In this document: piece by piece, positions 33,831-44,000 of the stretch
Numbering within the stretch: the stretch's first letter is position 1
How the letters are laid out: each line of letters starts with the position of its first letter
NCBI RefSeq assembly: GCF_900101955.1
Contig: NZ_FNAQ01000002.1
Location: forward strand, 275,576-339,575
Origin: Desulfuromonas thiophila
Lineage (GTDB): Bacteria > Desulfobacterota > Desulfuromonadia > Desulfuromonadales > Desulfuromonadaceae
Direction of reading: 5' to 3'
Length of the DNA stretch: 64,000 nucleotides
Notes under the pieces: generated by a model
The model's input: the letters and a program-made list of their open reading frames with translations, nothing else
Told to the model about the DNA's origin: nothing
Databases searched by the model: none
Program-made: the position numbers and the translations under genes

Positions 33831-34643
33831 TTACAGACTGATGGCCAGTGCGGCGACATCATCGTGGCACTTAAAACGCGGATAGCGGTGGCAGTGGGGA
33901 TCGCGTCCTTCGATGAAGCGCACCCACTGGCCCAGTCCTTCGAGGCCGCCCTGCAGGTAAAGTCGCGCCAGCTGGCTGAAGTCAGGCATTGCGTCCCGCC
34001 GCGCCAGCGGCGGCAGCAGACCGTCGCTGAAGGCCAGGATGTGCTGAATGTTGTCGAGGGTGATGCGGCCCTGACAGAAAAAGGCTTCCGCGGCCGTATC
34101 GCCATTGAGCACGCCATAATCGCGGTTCATGCCCAGACGCACCCGTTCGATGGTGGGGCGCAGTCGCTGCAGAATTTGTGGCAGGGTTTCGTCCGGTTGC
34201 GCTGTCCACTGGCGGAAGGTTTCAGCGTCGTGGTTGCTGTAGGGCGTGAGCAGTTCGGCCTGACCCTGCCGGTCAATGGCCAGAATCAGGCAGTCGCCGC
34301 ATTGCAGCCATTCCAGGTGGTTTGGCAGCAGCCGGAAGACCGCCGCGCTGGTACTCCAGCAATGCAACGGATTGCGCCGGTCGATGGCGAACCGGGTCAT
34401 GTGGTGAGCGATGTCCTGGTTGGCCTGTCGCGCCAGATCAAGCAGGGCGTCATCAGGTTGCTGACAGAAGGTTTGCCAGGCCAGTTCCGCCGCCCACCAG
34501 GCGCCGCTGCGTTGCTGATACAGCTGTGGCACCAGGCTGGAGGCGCCATCGAACACGCCGAACAGCCGCTGCCGGGAGCGAACGACGAGACGATCCTCGA
34601 TAAATCGGCCGGAACCCTGCAGCAGCAGCTGTTCGATCTTCAT
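33831..34643 (-). CDS. PP2C-like protein phosphatase
   Basis: Protein of 270 residues with PP2C/PPM-type metal-site motifs: EDR near residue 17, FGVFDGAS (first metal-binding Asp-Gly), WLQCGDC, ILAFSDGL (second Asp-Gly) and the terminal HDDVAAL. It probably dephosphorylates Ser/Thr, although the divergence from typical bacterial PP2C is considerable. It lies 20 bases after the solute-binding-protein gene of an ABC transporter on the same strand, so it is probably the fourth gene of that operon. The link could mean phosphorylation control of uptake (inference). No partner Ser/Thr kinase is nearby. Confidence 0.75.
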   Translation of the reverse strand: MKIEQLLLQGSGRFIEDRLVVRSRQRLFGVFDGASSLVPQLYQQRSGAWWAAELAWQTFCQQPDDALLDLARQANQDIAHHMTRFAIDRRNPLHCWSTSAAVFRLLPNHLEWLQCGDCLILAIDRQGQAELLTPYSNHDAETFRQWTAQPDETLPQILQRLRPTIERVRLGMNRDYGVLNGDTAAEAFFCQGRITLDNIQHILAFSDGLLPPLARRDAMPDFSQLARLYLQGGLEGLGQWVRFIEGRDPHCHRYPRFKCHDDVAALAISL

Positions 34644-34663
34644 TGGCGCACTCCCGGATCAGC

Positions 34664-35602
34664 TCATTGGTTCGTTTTGGCCGCTGCCGGCACGATCAGC
34701 TGGGCCGCCGCCAGATTCGGCAGCTGGGGAATCAGTCCCTGTTGCAGCAGGAAGTGGCCGGTTTGCTCCAGACTGGCGCGCAGCGGCGCATCAAAGCGCA
34801 GATGGTACTGGTGGCGGGCCATGGCCTGTTCGACCAGGGCTTCGGGCAGCCCCAGGGCTTCGGCCACGCGGCGGCGGGCCGCCTGGGGTTGCTGCTGCAG
34901 ATAGTCGAGCGCCTGTTGCAGAGCGGCCATGAAGGCGCGTAACTGCTCGGGGCGCTGTGCCATGTCATGCCGGGCCAGGGTCAGGATCGGGTAGAGGTTG
35001 TCGTCACCAGCCAGATTGGCCAGTTCGCGGGCTCCTTGGCTTTCGGCCTGGGACGGGGTGGGCTCACTGGCCGCCAGGGCGTCGATGGAGCCGGCCTGCA
35101 GGGCTTCGATCTGGGTTTCCGGCGCCAGATTGACCAGCTTAACGGCGCCGCCGGCAAGATCGTGGCGCTGCAGCAGGGCCAGCAGGCCGCCGTGAGTCGA
35201 GGTGCCGAGCTTGACGCCGATGCGTTTGCCGCGCAGATCGGTCAGCTGCTGCAGGGCCGGGTCGATAACCATCAGCCGGTGACGGCCTGCGCCGCTGGCA
35301 TGGCTGGTTAGCACCCGTACCGGCATGTTGCGGGCCAGGGCGATGAGGGCGGCGGTGTCGCCCATGGTGGCGATGTCGGCCGCGCCGGTATAGAGCGCCT
35401 CGGAGCAGGCCGGACCGCTGCTGAAACGCTGGATCTGCACGTTGAGGCCCTGGTCGGCAAACAGACCCAATTGGTCGGCCAGCAGCGGCAGGACGCTGCC
35501 GATGCGGTTCTGGTAGGCCAGGCGCAGCGGCGCGCTGTCCGTCGCCCATGAAGGCGCGGTCAGGCTGAGGAGGAAAACGAGACTAACGGCCATCAGGCGC
35601 AT
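34664..35602 (-). CDS. NitT/TauT-family ABC transporter substrate-binding protein
   Basis: Periplasmic binding protein of 312 residues. Signal peptide 1-20 (cleavage near SWA-TD), then a type II binding fold: LRLAYQNRIGSVLPLLADQLGLF is typical of the NMT1/THI5-like or SsuA/TauA superfamily. The ligand (nitrate, sulfonate, thiamine precursor or other) cannot be told from sequence. The start at 35602 was chosen over a longer frame because AAGGAG lies eight bases upstream and it gives a standard signal peptide. It overlaps the ATPase gene by ten bases. Confidence 0.85.
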   Translation of the reverse strand: MRLMAVSLVFLLSLTAPSWATDSAPLRLAYQNRIGSVLPLLADQLGLFADQGLNVQIQRFSSGPACSEALYTGAADIATMGDTAALIALARNMPVRVLTSHASGAGRHRLMVIDPALQQLTDLRGKRIGVKLGTSTHGGLLALLQRHDLAGGAVKLVNLAPETQIEALQAGSIDALAASEPTPSQAESQGARELANLAGDDNLYPILTLARHDMAQRPEQLRAFMAALQQALDYLQQQPQAARRRVAEALGLPEALVEQAMARHQYHLRFDAPLRASLEQTGHFLLQQGLIPQLPNLAAAQLIVPAAAKTNQ

Positions 35603-36390
35603 GGTGGAAACTCCTTGTGCGGGCGAAGAATTGTGGGCGCCAGGCAGCAAGGCAGCTGGGCCAGCTGCTGGCGCAGCTGCTGACAGAAGTGCAACAACTG
35701 CGGCGCGCTGCGGTCGCGCGGTCGTGGGACGGGATTGATCAGATCGGCCCGCAGAGACTGGGGGGCTGGGCCGAAAATCAGTACCCGATCGGCCAGGTAG
35801 GCGGCTTCCTCGACGCTGTGGGTAATGTACAGCAGGGTCTGGCGCTGGGCCTGCCACAGCTGCAGCAGCAGATCCTGCAGGCGTTCGCGGCTGTTGGCGT
35901 CGAGGGCACTGAACGGTTCATCCATCAACAGCGCGGCGGGTTGCAGGGCCAGCACCCGGGCAATGGCAACACGCTGGCGCATGCCGCCCGACAGGGTCAT
36001 GGGCCAGGCGTTGGCCGTGGCGGCCAGGCCGACCTGTTCGAGCATCTGCAGGGCCAGCCGCCGCCGTTCCGTCCTGGCCACACCCCGCTGGCGCAGTCCG
36101 AAGGCGACATTGTCCACTACCCGCAGCCAGGGAAACAGGGTGGCGTCCTGGAAGACCAGCGCGCGCTCGGGGTGCGGCCCCGTAATCGGCCGCCCCTGAA
36201 AGCTCAGCTGGCCCTGCTGGGGGTGCAGAAAGCCGGCAGCCAGATGCAGCAGTGTGGTCTTGCCGCAGCCGCTCGGCCCCAGCACGCAGAGGAGCTGCCC
36301 CGCCGGAATCTCCAGCGACAGGTTTTCCACCACGGGCGTCAGTTGCCCGCCAAGGCTGTAGCCATAGCTGACCTGTTCAAATTTCAGCAT
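35593..36390 (-). CDS. ABC transporter ATPase, SsuB/TauB-like
   Basis: Nucleotide-binding subunit of 265 residues. Walker A GPSGCGKTT, signature LSGGMRQR, Walker B LLMDEPFSALD and the switch His in ITHSVEEAAYL are intact, matching the nitrate/sulfonate/taurine subfamily. The ATG at 36390 lies one base after the permease stop and is preceded by GGAGG; a longer reading frame would overlap the permease. It powers uptake through the permease encoded upstream. Confidence 0.9.
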   Translation of the reverse strand: MLKFEQVSYGYSLGGQLTPVVENLSLEIPAGQLLCVLGPSGCGKTTLLHLAAGFLHPQQGQLSFQGRPITGPHPERALVFQDATLFPWLRVVDNVAFGLRQRGVARTERRRLALQMLEQVGLAATANAWPMTLSGGMRQRVAIARVLALQPAALLMDEPFSALDANSRERLQDLLLQLWQAQRQTLLYITHSVEEAAYLADRVLIFGPAPQSLRADLINPVPRPRDRSAPQLLHFCQQLRQQLAQLPCCLAPTILRPHKEFPPCA

Positions 36391-36391
36391 G

Positions 36392-37180
36392 TCAGGCCTC
36401 CGGCGCGCCACGCCACAGCCGCAGGGTGACGCGTTCGAGACTGCCGAACAGGCCGCGTTCGAACAGCAGGCCCAGCAGGCAGAGGCACAGGATGCAGGCC
36501 ATGGCGGCCGGATAATCGAGGTTCCAGCGCGATTCTAGGATCGAAAATCCCAGCCCGCTGCCGCTGCCAACCACCATCTCGGCGGCCACCAGCACCCGCC
36601 AGCTGTTGCCCAGGCCGATGCGCATTCCGGCCAGCAGAGCCGGTAATGCCGCCGGCAGGGCGACCTGCCGGAACAGGGCCCGCTCCGTGGCGCCCAGCAT
36701 GCGGCCCGCCCGCAGATAGGCCGGATCGATCTGGCGGATGCCGTCACGGGTGGCCAGGGCGATGGGGGCAAAGGCAGTCAAGGCGATCATGAAGCCCGTC
36801 GCCGCTTCACCGACGCCGAAGATCAACAGCGCGACGGGAATCCAGGCCAGGCCCGGCACCAGCAGCAACAGTTGTGGAATAGGCGCGGTCAGCAGGCGAA
36901 ACCCTTTCCAGCGGGCGGCGGCCAGACCGAACAGCAGCCCCAGCAGCGCCGCCAGACTGAAAGCGCCGAGCCAGCGCTGCAGGCTGACGGCGATATGCCG
37001 GTAGATGCTGTGCTGGTTCAGCGGCAGCCCCAGCAGCAACTGGCCCAGGCGCTGCACGCTCTCCAGCGGGGTGGGGAAGGGCACTCCGCGCCAGCCTTCA
37101 ATGACCAGTGCCGTCAGGTGCCACAGCAGCACTAGCAGCAGGGTTGGTGCCAGCAGTCGTGCGATTCGGCTGCTCAGCAT
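36392..37180 (-). CDS. ABC transporter permease, NitT/TauT type
   Basis: Inner-membrane permease of 262 residues with about six helices and a BPD_transp_1 domain. The EAA-like coupling loop is visible around YLRAGRMLGATERALFRQV. First gene of a four-gene minus-strand unit: permease, ATPase, binding protein, PP2C-like phosphatase. An AAGG sequence precedes the ATG. The 130 bases upstream contain no riboswitch that I could identify. Confidence 0.88.
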   Translation of the reverse strand: MLSSRIARLLAPTLLLVLLWHLTALVIEGWRGVPFPTPLESVQRLGQLLLGLPLNQHSIYRHIAVSLQRWLGAFSLAALLGLLFGLAAARWKGFRLLTAPIPQLLLLVPGLAWIPVALLIFGVGEAATGFMIALTAFAPIALATRDGIRQIDPAYLRAGRMLGATERALFRQVALPAALPALLAGMRIGLGNSWRVLVAAEMVVGSGSGLGFSILESRWNLDYPAAMACILCLCLLGLLFERGLFGSLERVTLRLWRGAPEA

Positions 37181-37310
37181 GTTGCCTTGTCCGTCATGAC
37201 ATGCCCTTTAATTTCATGTGTCGAAGTCGCAAAAAATCTGTCCATAGCTTTCTTACGCACCCGTTCATGGGCGCGGTAAAGATCTCTTGCGAAGGCATCG
37301 AAGGCCCTGG

Positions 37311-38681
37311 TCAGAATTTGCGCTTATAGCTGATCTGGGCAAACAGCCAGTCCGCCGCACTGTTGTCGGCCTGCTTTTCGGCGAATTCTCCGGGCCAGAA
37401 GCGGCTGTAGCCGAACAGCAGCTCGATATTTTCTTTCTTGACCGCGCGCAGGGGCGGCAGAGTCCAGGTCAGGATCAGGTCCAGTTCATCCCCCAGGTGC
37501 CGGCCACTGTTGCCGGTCTTGTCGCGGTAGCGGCTGCTGTTGAGGGACCAGCCGTCCTTTTCCTGGTCCAGCCAGAAGCGGTGACCTTCGATCTGCAGTT
37601 TGACCTGCTTATGCGGCTTGAGATGCAGGTTGCACTGGGCATCGTGCAGGTTGGTCCAGTCGAGCAGATTCAAACGGCCGTACATACGGTCGCGGGCACC
37701 GAACACGCCAAGAAAGGTGTTGCTTTCGCCATCGGCGGGATCGGCGTCCCCCGAGGCGAAGCTGTATTCCAGGCTCAGGACCGGCTGCAGCGGCAGGTGG
37801 GCGAAACGCCGGCCGACCAGCAGATGGGCACCCCAGGCGCGCAGCCTGTCGGCGCCGGAATCACCCCATTGCTGCACCAGGGTGGCGTCGTAGAACCAGA
37901 TGCCTTCCAGAGCTGCCAACCGTGCGCCCAGATTGTAGGCCTGCAGATCACCCTTGGACTGGCCCTGTTCCGAACCGTAGTCCTCATGGCGGTCGTACTT
38001 GATCAGGAAGAAGGGCTCCAGCACGGTTTTTTCGTTCAGCTGCCAGTGGCCGTAGACGCCGCCGCCATAGCCGGCGTGGCGATGGCGCAGGCTCAGCTGG
38101 GTTGGTTCGTGCAGGATGTAGCCGCCCCAGATGAAATCGATGAAATGGGCGTTCCGGTTGTAGGACAGCTTGACGGCGTCCCACTGGTAGCGGCCGCTGT
38201 TGCCCCAGCTGCCCGGTCCGAAGATGCGGTTGTCTCCGTATTCCAGGGTCTGGCGGCCGACCCTGATGGACCAGGCCGGCGTCGGCAATTCGCGGATTTC
38301 AACAAAGGTTTCGTACAACTCCCATTCGTCACGGTAGGCGTTGTTCTGGTGGTCGTTTTTCTTGCTGTAAAAGAAGCCTTCCTCGTCCAGATCGCTGTCA
38401 AAGACCCGGGCATCCTGCAGCCCGACCGCCAGTTTCAGGTGCTGATGGGGTTGCCAGCTGCCGCCCAGCCGCAGGCGCTGCAGCCAGAAGCCGTCACAAC
38501 TCTCGCCACTGGCCGGCTGCTCGCCATAGTTTTTGGCGTTGAAATGGTGCTGGTATTCATAGCGATAACGCAGATCGACATAGCCCTCGAAGGGAGCGGC
38601 GCTTGCCGGCATGGCCGTGGCCAGCAGCAGGGCCAGGACGGCGCTGGCCAGGCGGGAAAACCCGTTTCGCATCATCATCAT
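37311..38681 (-). CDS. Alginate-export-like outer-membrane porin
   Basis: Outer-membrane protein of 456 residues with a signal peptide (ending MPASAAPF) and a beta-barrel pattern related to the AlgE/alginate_exp family. The segment WSIRVGRQTLEYGDNRIFGPG is the characteristic family stretch, and the chain ends in Phe (ISYKRKF). It probably forms a selective outer-membrane channel for an anionic solute. Four consecutive ATG codons occur; the first of these (38681) was chosen because GGAG lies six bases upstream. It precedes an ABC uptake operon on the same strand with a 130-base gap, so it might supply that system's substrate across the outer membrane (inference). Confidence 0.8.
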   Translation of the reverse strand: MMMMRNGFSRLASAVLALLLATAMPASAAPFEGYVDLRYRYEYQHHFNAKNYGEQPASGESCDGFWLQRLRLGGSWQPHQHLKLAVGLQDARVFDSDLDEEGFFYSKKNDHQNNAYRDEWELYETFVEIRELPTPAWSIRVGRQTLEYGDNRIFGPGSWGNSGRYQWDAVKLSYNRNAHFIDFIWGGYILHEPTQLSLRHRHAGYGGGVYGHWQLNEKTVLEPFFLIKYDRHEDYGSEQGQSKGDLQAYNLGARLAALEGIWFYDATLVQQWGDSGADRLRAWGAHLLVGRRFAHLPLQPVLSLEYSFASGDADPADGESNTFLGVFGARDRMYGRLNLLDWTNLHDAQCNLHLKPHKQVKLQIEGHRFWLDQEKDGWSLNSSRYRDKTGNSGRHLGDELDLILTWTLPPLRAVKKENIELLFGYSRFWPGEFAEKQADNSAADWLFAQISYKRKF

Positions 38682-38895
38682 TTTATTCTCCATCTGTTGT
38701 GACAGGTCTAAACGGCCGTTTCAATACCACGTTGATGGTTGATAGGGCAAATAGGAATTGTTGATTGATTTGCGCGGCTTGAATTCTTGCCGGCCTGCTG
38801 GCCGATTGACCGTTGCGGCTGGCGGCGCTGCCCGCAGCGGCCGCGCTGGGGCGGTGGAATGATCAAAAAATCCTGAAAAAAATCAGAAAAAAATC

Positions 38896-38924
38896 TTTAC
38901 AAAAAACCGTTTTAACGTTGTATT
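38896..38924 (+). promoter_or_regulatory. Probable sigma70 promoter of the haem diguanylate cyclase
   Basis: TTTACA (38896-38901), 17-base spacer, TGTATT (38919-38924). Each hexamer has one or two mismatches. It gives a leader of about 45 bases. Confidence 0.45.
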
Positions 38925-38975
38925 GAGACCGCTCGAATTCCATGACCCAGCCTGGCGAAAAAGGATAATCGTTCG

Positions 38976-41006
38976 ATGGATATCGTTACGGAACTGCGTT
39001 TCAGTCGTCGTTTTCTGCTGTGTCTGCAACTGGGCTGGCTGCTGCTGGCTCTGCTGGGACTGAGTTTCAATGCGTTGCAGGGACGGCGCGAGGTCGAGCT
39101 GCTGGCGCGCCAGGCTGCGGTGCTGGAAAAGGAGCGCAGCGATACGGTGCGCAAATGGGCGTTGCAGCACGGTTCGCTGCAACTGGCGGATGGTGTTGTG
39201 CTGTCGCCGGCCCAGGTGCTCAGCCAGGTGCAGGCGTTGCTGCCGCGCGATGGGGTGCGCAGCCGTCTGGTCAGTCCGGTGCCGCTCAATACCGCCAATG
39301 CCCCCGACAGCTGGGAACGGCAGGCTCTGGCCGCGCTGTCGACGACAGGACGACTGGCGGAACAAAGCTGCGCTGCGCGGCAGGGGCCGCTTTACCGCGA
39401 GTTGCACCGCATGGCGGTTTCCGCCCGCTGTCAGGGCTGTCATCTGGGCTACGCCGACGCGGCCGTGCCGGCAGCGCTGAGCATACAGGTGCCGCTGCGG
39501 CCCATTGAGCAGCTGCTGGCTACCAAAGCCATTGCCTTCAATCTGGCCTGTGTGGGTATTTGGGCACTGGGGGCCTGGGGGCTGCGGGCCGGCGGGCGGC
39601 AGCTGCTGTCTCAGGTGACGGCCTGCCAGCAGGCCCGCCACGAACTGCACCACCGCAACCATCTCTACAGTGCCCTGAGTGCGGCCAACCAGGCGATGAT
39701 GCGCATCGCCACACCGCAGCAGTTGTACGAGCAGATCTGTCATATTGTGGTGGACCATGGCCAGTTCCAGATGGCCAGCGTGGCCCGGCTGGATGAGGAC
39801 AGCCGCCAGCTGCAGCCGGTGGCGCGCGCCGGTGACGCCGCCTGCCAGCACTATCTCGACCGTATTCGCGTCAGTGTCGATCCCGATTACGCCGAGGGGC
39901 GTGGCCCCACCAGCCTGGCCATCCGCGAGCAGCGCACGGTGGTGACCAACGATTTCCTGCGCGATCTGGCCGATTCGCCCTGGGCTGTGGCGGCGCGCGA
40001 GGCCGGCATCCACGCCTCGGCCGCCCTGCCGATTTTCTGCGATGGCCGGCCCCTGGGTGCGCTGAAGGTTTATGCCGATCAGATTGGTTACTTTACCGCC
40101 GAGCGGGTGTGCCTGCTTGAACAGCTGCGCGACGATCTGGCCTTTGCCCTTGATCTGGCCGAACGCAAACAGCGCGAGGCCGAGGCCCAGCGCCAGCTGC
40201 AGGAATCACAGCGGTTTCAGCAGGTGTTGCTCGATGCCTTGCCCTATCCGGCCATCCTGGCGCGCTATTCCAGCCGGCGGGTGGTCAGTGCCAACCGCCG
40301 GGCGCTGGAAATGGGGGTGCGCATCGGCGAGTCCAGCCCCTGCTGCCAGCAGGCGTTGCCGAGCGAGGACGGCGCGCCCCAGATCCGGGAACAGCAGAGT
40401 CCCGACGGTCGCTGGGAGATGGTCTGCTGGCGGCCGGTCAATGACAGCGAAAACGATCTGTACCTGCATTTCGCCATTGACATCACCGACCGCAGGCGTC
40501 AAGAGGAGCAGATCCGCAGCCTGGCTCAGACCGATGCCCTCACCGGGCTGGCCAATCGCATATTTCTCAGCCGGCGCATCGACCAGCTGGTGCGTGCGCC
40601 CCAGCCGGTCGCCTTCTGCCTGCTGGTTGTCGACCTCGACCAGTTCAAGCCCGTTAATGATCAGTATGGCCATGCCGCCGGCGACCAGGTGCTGGTGCTG
40701 GTGGCGCGGCGCCTGCAGCAGGTGCTGCGCACCGGCGATCTGGCCTGTCGCTGGGGCGGCGACGAATTTGTCGTGTTGCTCGATCAGACCGGCAACAAAC
40801 CGGCTGAAGCCCTGCGCCAGCGGCTGCTGGCCCTGTTTGAAATGCCGTTTTGCGTTGAGGGCCGCAATATTGCGTTGTCCGCCAGTATTGGTTATGCCTG
40901 TTATCCCGACGATGGTCTGACGGAAGCCGAGTTGCTCAAACTGGCCGACAAGCGCATGTACCGCAACAAACAGCAGGGCCGCGCCAGACAGACCGCGCGC
41001 GCTTGA
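38976..41006 (+). CDS. Diguanylate cyclase with periplasmic haem-c sensor, GAF and PAS domains
   Basis: Membrane signalling protein of 676 residues predicted to make c-di-GMP. First helix at about 11-31; periplasmic sensor 40-182 with one haem-c motif CQGCH at 152-156, like DUF3365/Tll0287-type domains; second helix 183-204; GAF domain about 225-385; PAS-like domain about 400-495; GGDEF domain about 510-665 with intact active site RWGGDEF and the D(A/G)LTGLANR start. The haem could sense redox state, NO or oxygen and set c-di-GMP levels accordingly (inference). The ATG has an AAGGA ten bases upstream. No EAL domain is present. Confidence 0.9.
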   Translation: MDIVTELRFSRRFLLCLQLGWLLLALLGLSFNALQGRREVELLARQAAVLEKERSDTVRKWALQHGSLQLADGVVLSPAQVLSQVQALLPRDGVRSRLVSPVPLNTANAPDSWERQALAALSTTGRLAEQSCAARQGPLYRELHRMAVSARCQGCHLGYADAAVPAALSIQVPLRPIEQLLATKAIAFNLACVGIWALGAWGLRAGGRQLLSQVTACQQARHELHHRNHLYSALSAANQAMMRIATPQQLYEQICHIVVDHGQFQMASVARLDEDSRQLQPVARAGDAACQHYLDRIRVSVDPDYAEGRGPTSLAIREQRTVVTNDFLRDLADSPWAVAAREAGIHASAALPIFCDGRPLGALKVYADQIGYFTAERVCLLEQLRDDLAFALDLAERKQREAEAQRQLQESQRFQQVLLDALPYPAILARYSSRRVVSANRRALEMGVRIGESSPCCQQALPSEDGAPQIREQQSPDGRWEMVCWRPVNDSENDLYLHFAIDITDRRRQEEQIRSLAQTDALTGLANRIFLSRRIDQLVRAPQPVAFCLLVVDLDQFKPVNDQYGHAAGDQVLVLVARRLQQVLRTGDLACRWGGDEFVVLLDQTGNKPAEALRQRLLALFEMPFCVEGRNIALSASIGYACYPDDGLTEAELLKLADKRMYRNKQQGRARQTARA

Positions 41007-41009
41007 CGC

Positions 41010-44000
41010 TCAGACGGTTTTTCTCCCTCCAGGCGGGCGCGACTGCCGCCGGTTGCCTGTCCGCCAACGGCGCCAACGGGTCTTGGCGCCTTCCAGCAGA
41101 ACATATTCCGCCGGGATCAGCAGCAGGGTCAGCAGGGTGGCGCTCACCAGGCCGGAGGCGAAGGCCGTGGCCATGGGTGCCCAGGTCACCGATTTGTAGG
41201 GAATGCCCAGTACCATGGGCAGCAGGCCGAGCAGGGTGGTGAGGGTGGTAATCAGTACCGGCCGCATGCGGGCGCTGCAGGCGCTGAGTACCGCTGGCAA
41301 CAGCGCCAGGCCATGACGGCGTTGCTGATTCATGAAGTCGATCAGGATCAGCGAATCGTTGACCGCGACCCCGGCCAGACCGATGACGGCCATGAAACTG
41401 CTGATGGTAAACACCGTGCGGCTCAGCAGCAGACCGAACACCACGCCGATGAAGGCGAAGGCGATGGCCGACAGGATGATGACCGGCTGCAGGTAGTCGT
41501 TGAATTGGGTGGCCAGCACCAGATAGATGGCCAGCAGGGCGATGACGAAGGCTGCTGCCAGCGAACGATAGGCCCGGCCGGTACTCTCGAATTCGCCGCC
41601 GAAGGCGACACTGACGGCGGGGAACTGGCGGCGCAGCTGGTCGAGACGACCACTGACCAGATGCTGCACGCGACTGGCCGACAACGACGAGCCGGCGCGG
41701 ATGTCGGCTGTCAGGGTGACACTCGAGCGGCCGTTGTAGCGCCGTCGCACATCGGCCTCCTGGGCCCATTCCAGCCGGGTCAGTTCCTCCAGCCGCAGCG
41801 GCCCGCGATCATCCTCGATCACCGGTGTGCGCAGCACGGCGCGGGCGTCGGCCAGCCCCAATCCATCCTCCTGCTGGCGTGCCAGCAGCACCAGCAGATC
41901 AATTTCCTCGTCCGCGGTACGGTACATGCCGGCCGGCCAGCCATTGAGGGCACTGGCCACCAGCTGCTGGATACTGCCTGTGGCCACGCCGAATTCCTCC
42001 GCCCGCTGGGGATCGACGGTGAAGCGCAACACCGGCTGCAGACTGCTGCGGTCATCCTCCAGATTGATCAGGTCGGCCAGCTCCGCGCTCTGGCCCATCC
42101 AGTCGAGCAGCGCGGTGCTGGCCGCCTGGGCCTGGGCCAGCTCCGGCGCCGTCAGGCGGATATTGACGGCCTTGCCGGTGGGTGGGCCGGTATTCTCGCC
42201 GAACACGTTGAGTTGCGGCCGCAGGCCCCAGTCGGCGGCGTGGGCCGCGCAATACTGCTGCAACTGATCATGGATGCGGTCGATATAGCGGTCGACCGCA
42301 TCGTTGCCGCCCGGCAGCGCGCGTTGCTCCTGTGGTGGCAGGGTGACCACCACCTGCCCATAGTGCTGGGCGCGGTGAACGGCATAGTCGCGGTCCTCCA
42401 GATAACCGGCGCTGCCGCTGGCGGCCAGGGTCTGGCCGGGACCGAGGTTGTACAGATGGTGGGCGATGTCGCGTACAATCCGGTCGGTCTGTTCCACCGC
42501 GGTGCCGGCCGGCAGCTGCAGGGCAACGTGGTAGCGCAGATAGCTGTCCTGAAAGAACTTGATCTTGATCAGCGGCAGCCGGCCCGACAGGGACAATCCC
42601 ATGATGGCCAGTGCCACGCCGAACAGCGCCAGACCCAGCAGCAGGCTGCGGCCGGGGCAGGCCAGCAGGCGCTGCAGCAGGGGCTGGTAGAAGCGCCAGA
42701 AGAAGGCGAAGGGGCCCTGCCGCAGATGGTGGAAATCCTCGTGCGGACCTGTGCGGGCGCGGCCGGCGGCCAGCTGGCGTGGTGCCGGACCGAAATCGCG
42801 CACATGCAGTGGTAGAATGAACAGCGCCTCGACGAGGGAGGCAAACAGGGCAAAGCTGACGGCCTTGGGAATGACGCTGAAGAATTCGCCGGTGCTGCCG
42901 CTCATGATCAGCATCGGGATGAAGGCCAGGATGGTGGTGAGCGCCGAACTGACCACCGGCAGGAATACCTCACTGGTACCATCGACAATGGCGGCTGTGC
43001 GGCTTTTGCCCAGTTGCAGATGACGGTAGATGTTCTCCACCAGCACGATGGCATCATCGACAATGATGCCGGACACCAGCACAAAGGAGAACAGGCTGAT
43101 GGTGTTGATGGACTGACCGGTCAGGCGGATCAGGATCAGCGTGGCCAGAAAGGAAAACGGAATGCCGATGGCGGTGAGCAGGGCATTGCGCAGGCCCAGG
43201 GTCAGCCACAGCACCAGGGTCACCAGAGCCATGCCCAGCACCATGTTGCCACCCAGGGTGCGCACCGAATCGTCGATCTCGATGGTCGAATCGTAGGTCA
43301 GCACCGTTTCAATGGCCAGATCGGCATGGCGGGCATCGAAGGCGGCCACCCGCTGACGCACGGTGTTGGCGATATCGACGGCGTTGGCGCGATCCTCCTT
43401 GTGGACCAGCAGGCGGATGGCATTGCGGCCGTTGATGGAGCTGATGACATCGGGGTCACGGTAATCGACCTCGGCCGCCACCGCCAGGTCGCGCACCCGC
43501 AGGGCCTGGCGGTCGCCACCCAGTTGCACCGCCACGTCGAGGACCGCCTGCTGGCTGGCGAAGGTTGCGCCGCTGTCGAGCAGCAGGTTGTGAGCGCCCT
43601 GGCGGAACCGGCCGCTCGGCACCGGGCCGTTGGCGTCGGCGATGGCCTGGCAGACGCGACCGAAGGACACCCCATAGCGGCGCAGCTGCTCGGGGTCGAG
43701 ACGGACCTCGAACTGCTGGGTCTGGTCGCCGTCGATGCGCGCTTCCTGCACGCCGTCGATACTCTGCAACTCGCCCTGCAGCGCTTCGGCCAGGGCCTTG
43801 AGACTGCGGTTGGGCAGTTCGGCGCTGAGGTTGGCGACAATGACCGGAATCCAGGTTTTGGTGTCAATGTAGGTGAACAGCGGGTCGTCCACCGTGGCTG
43901 GCAGCTGGCTGCGGATGTTGAGCACGCGGAAGCGCAGTTCGTCGTACTGGTTCTGATAGTCGGTATCGTCGAGAAACTTCACCAATACCGACGAGACGTT

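Noticed and set aside
37287..38702. Plus-strand open frame of 471 codons opposite the porin gene
   Set aside because: The minus-strand product has a signal peptide and porin family motifs; the plus-strand frame is its shadow.
41313..42815. Long plus-strand open frame opposite the RND pump gene
   Set aside because: The RND protein on the minus strand is complete with all family motifs; the opposite frame is Gln/His-rich shadow sequence without a ribosome binding site.
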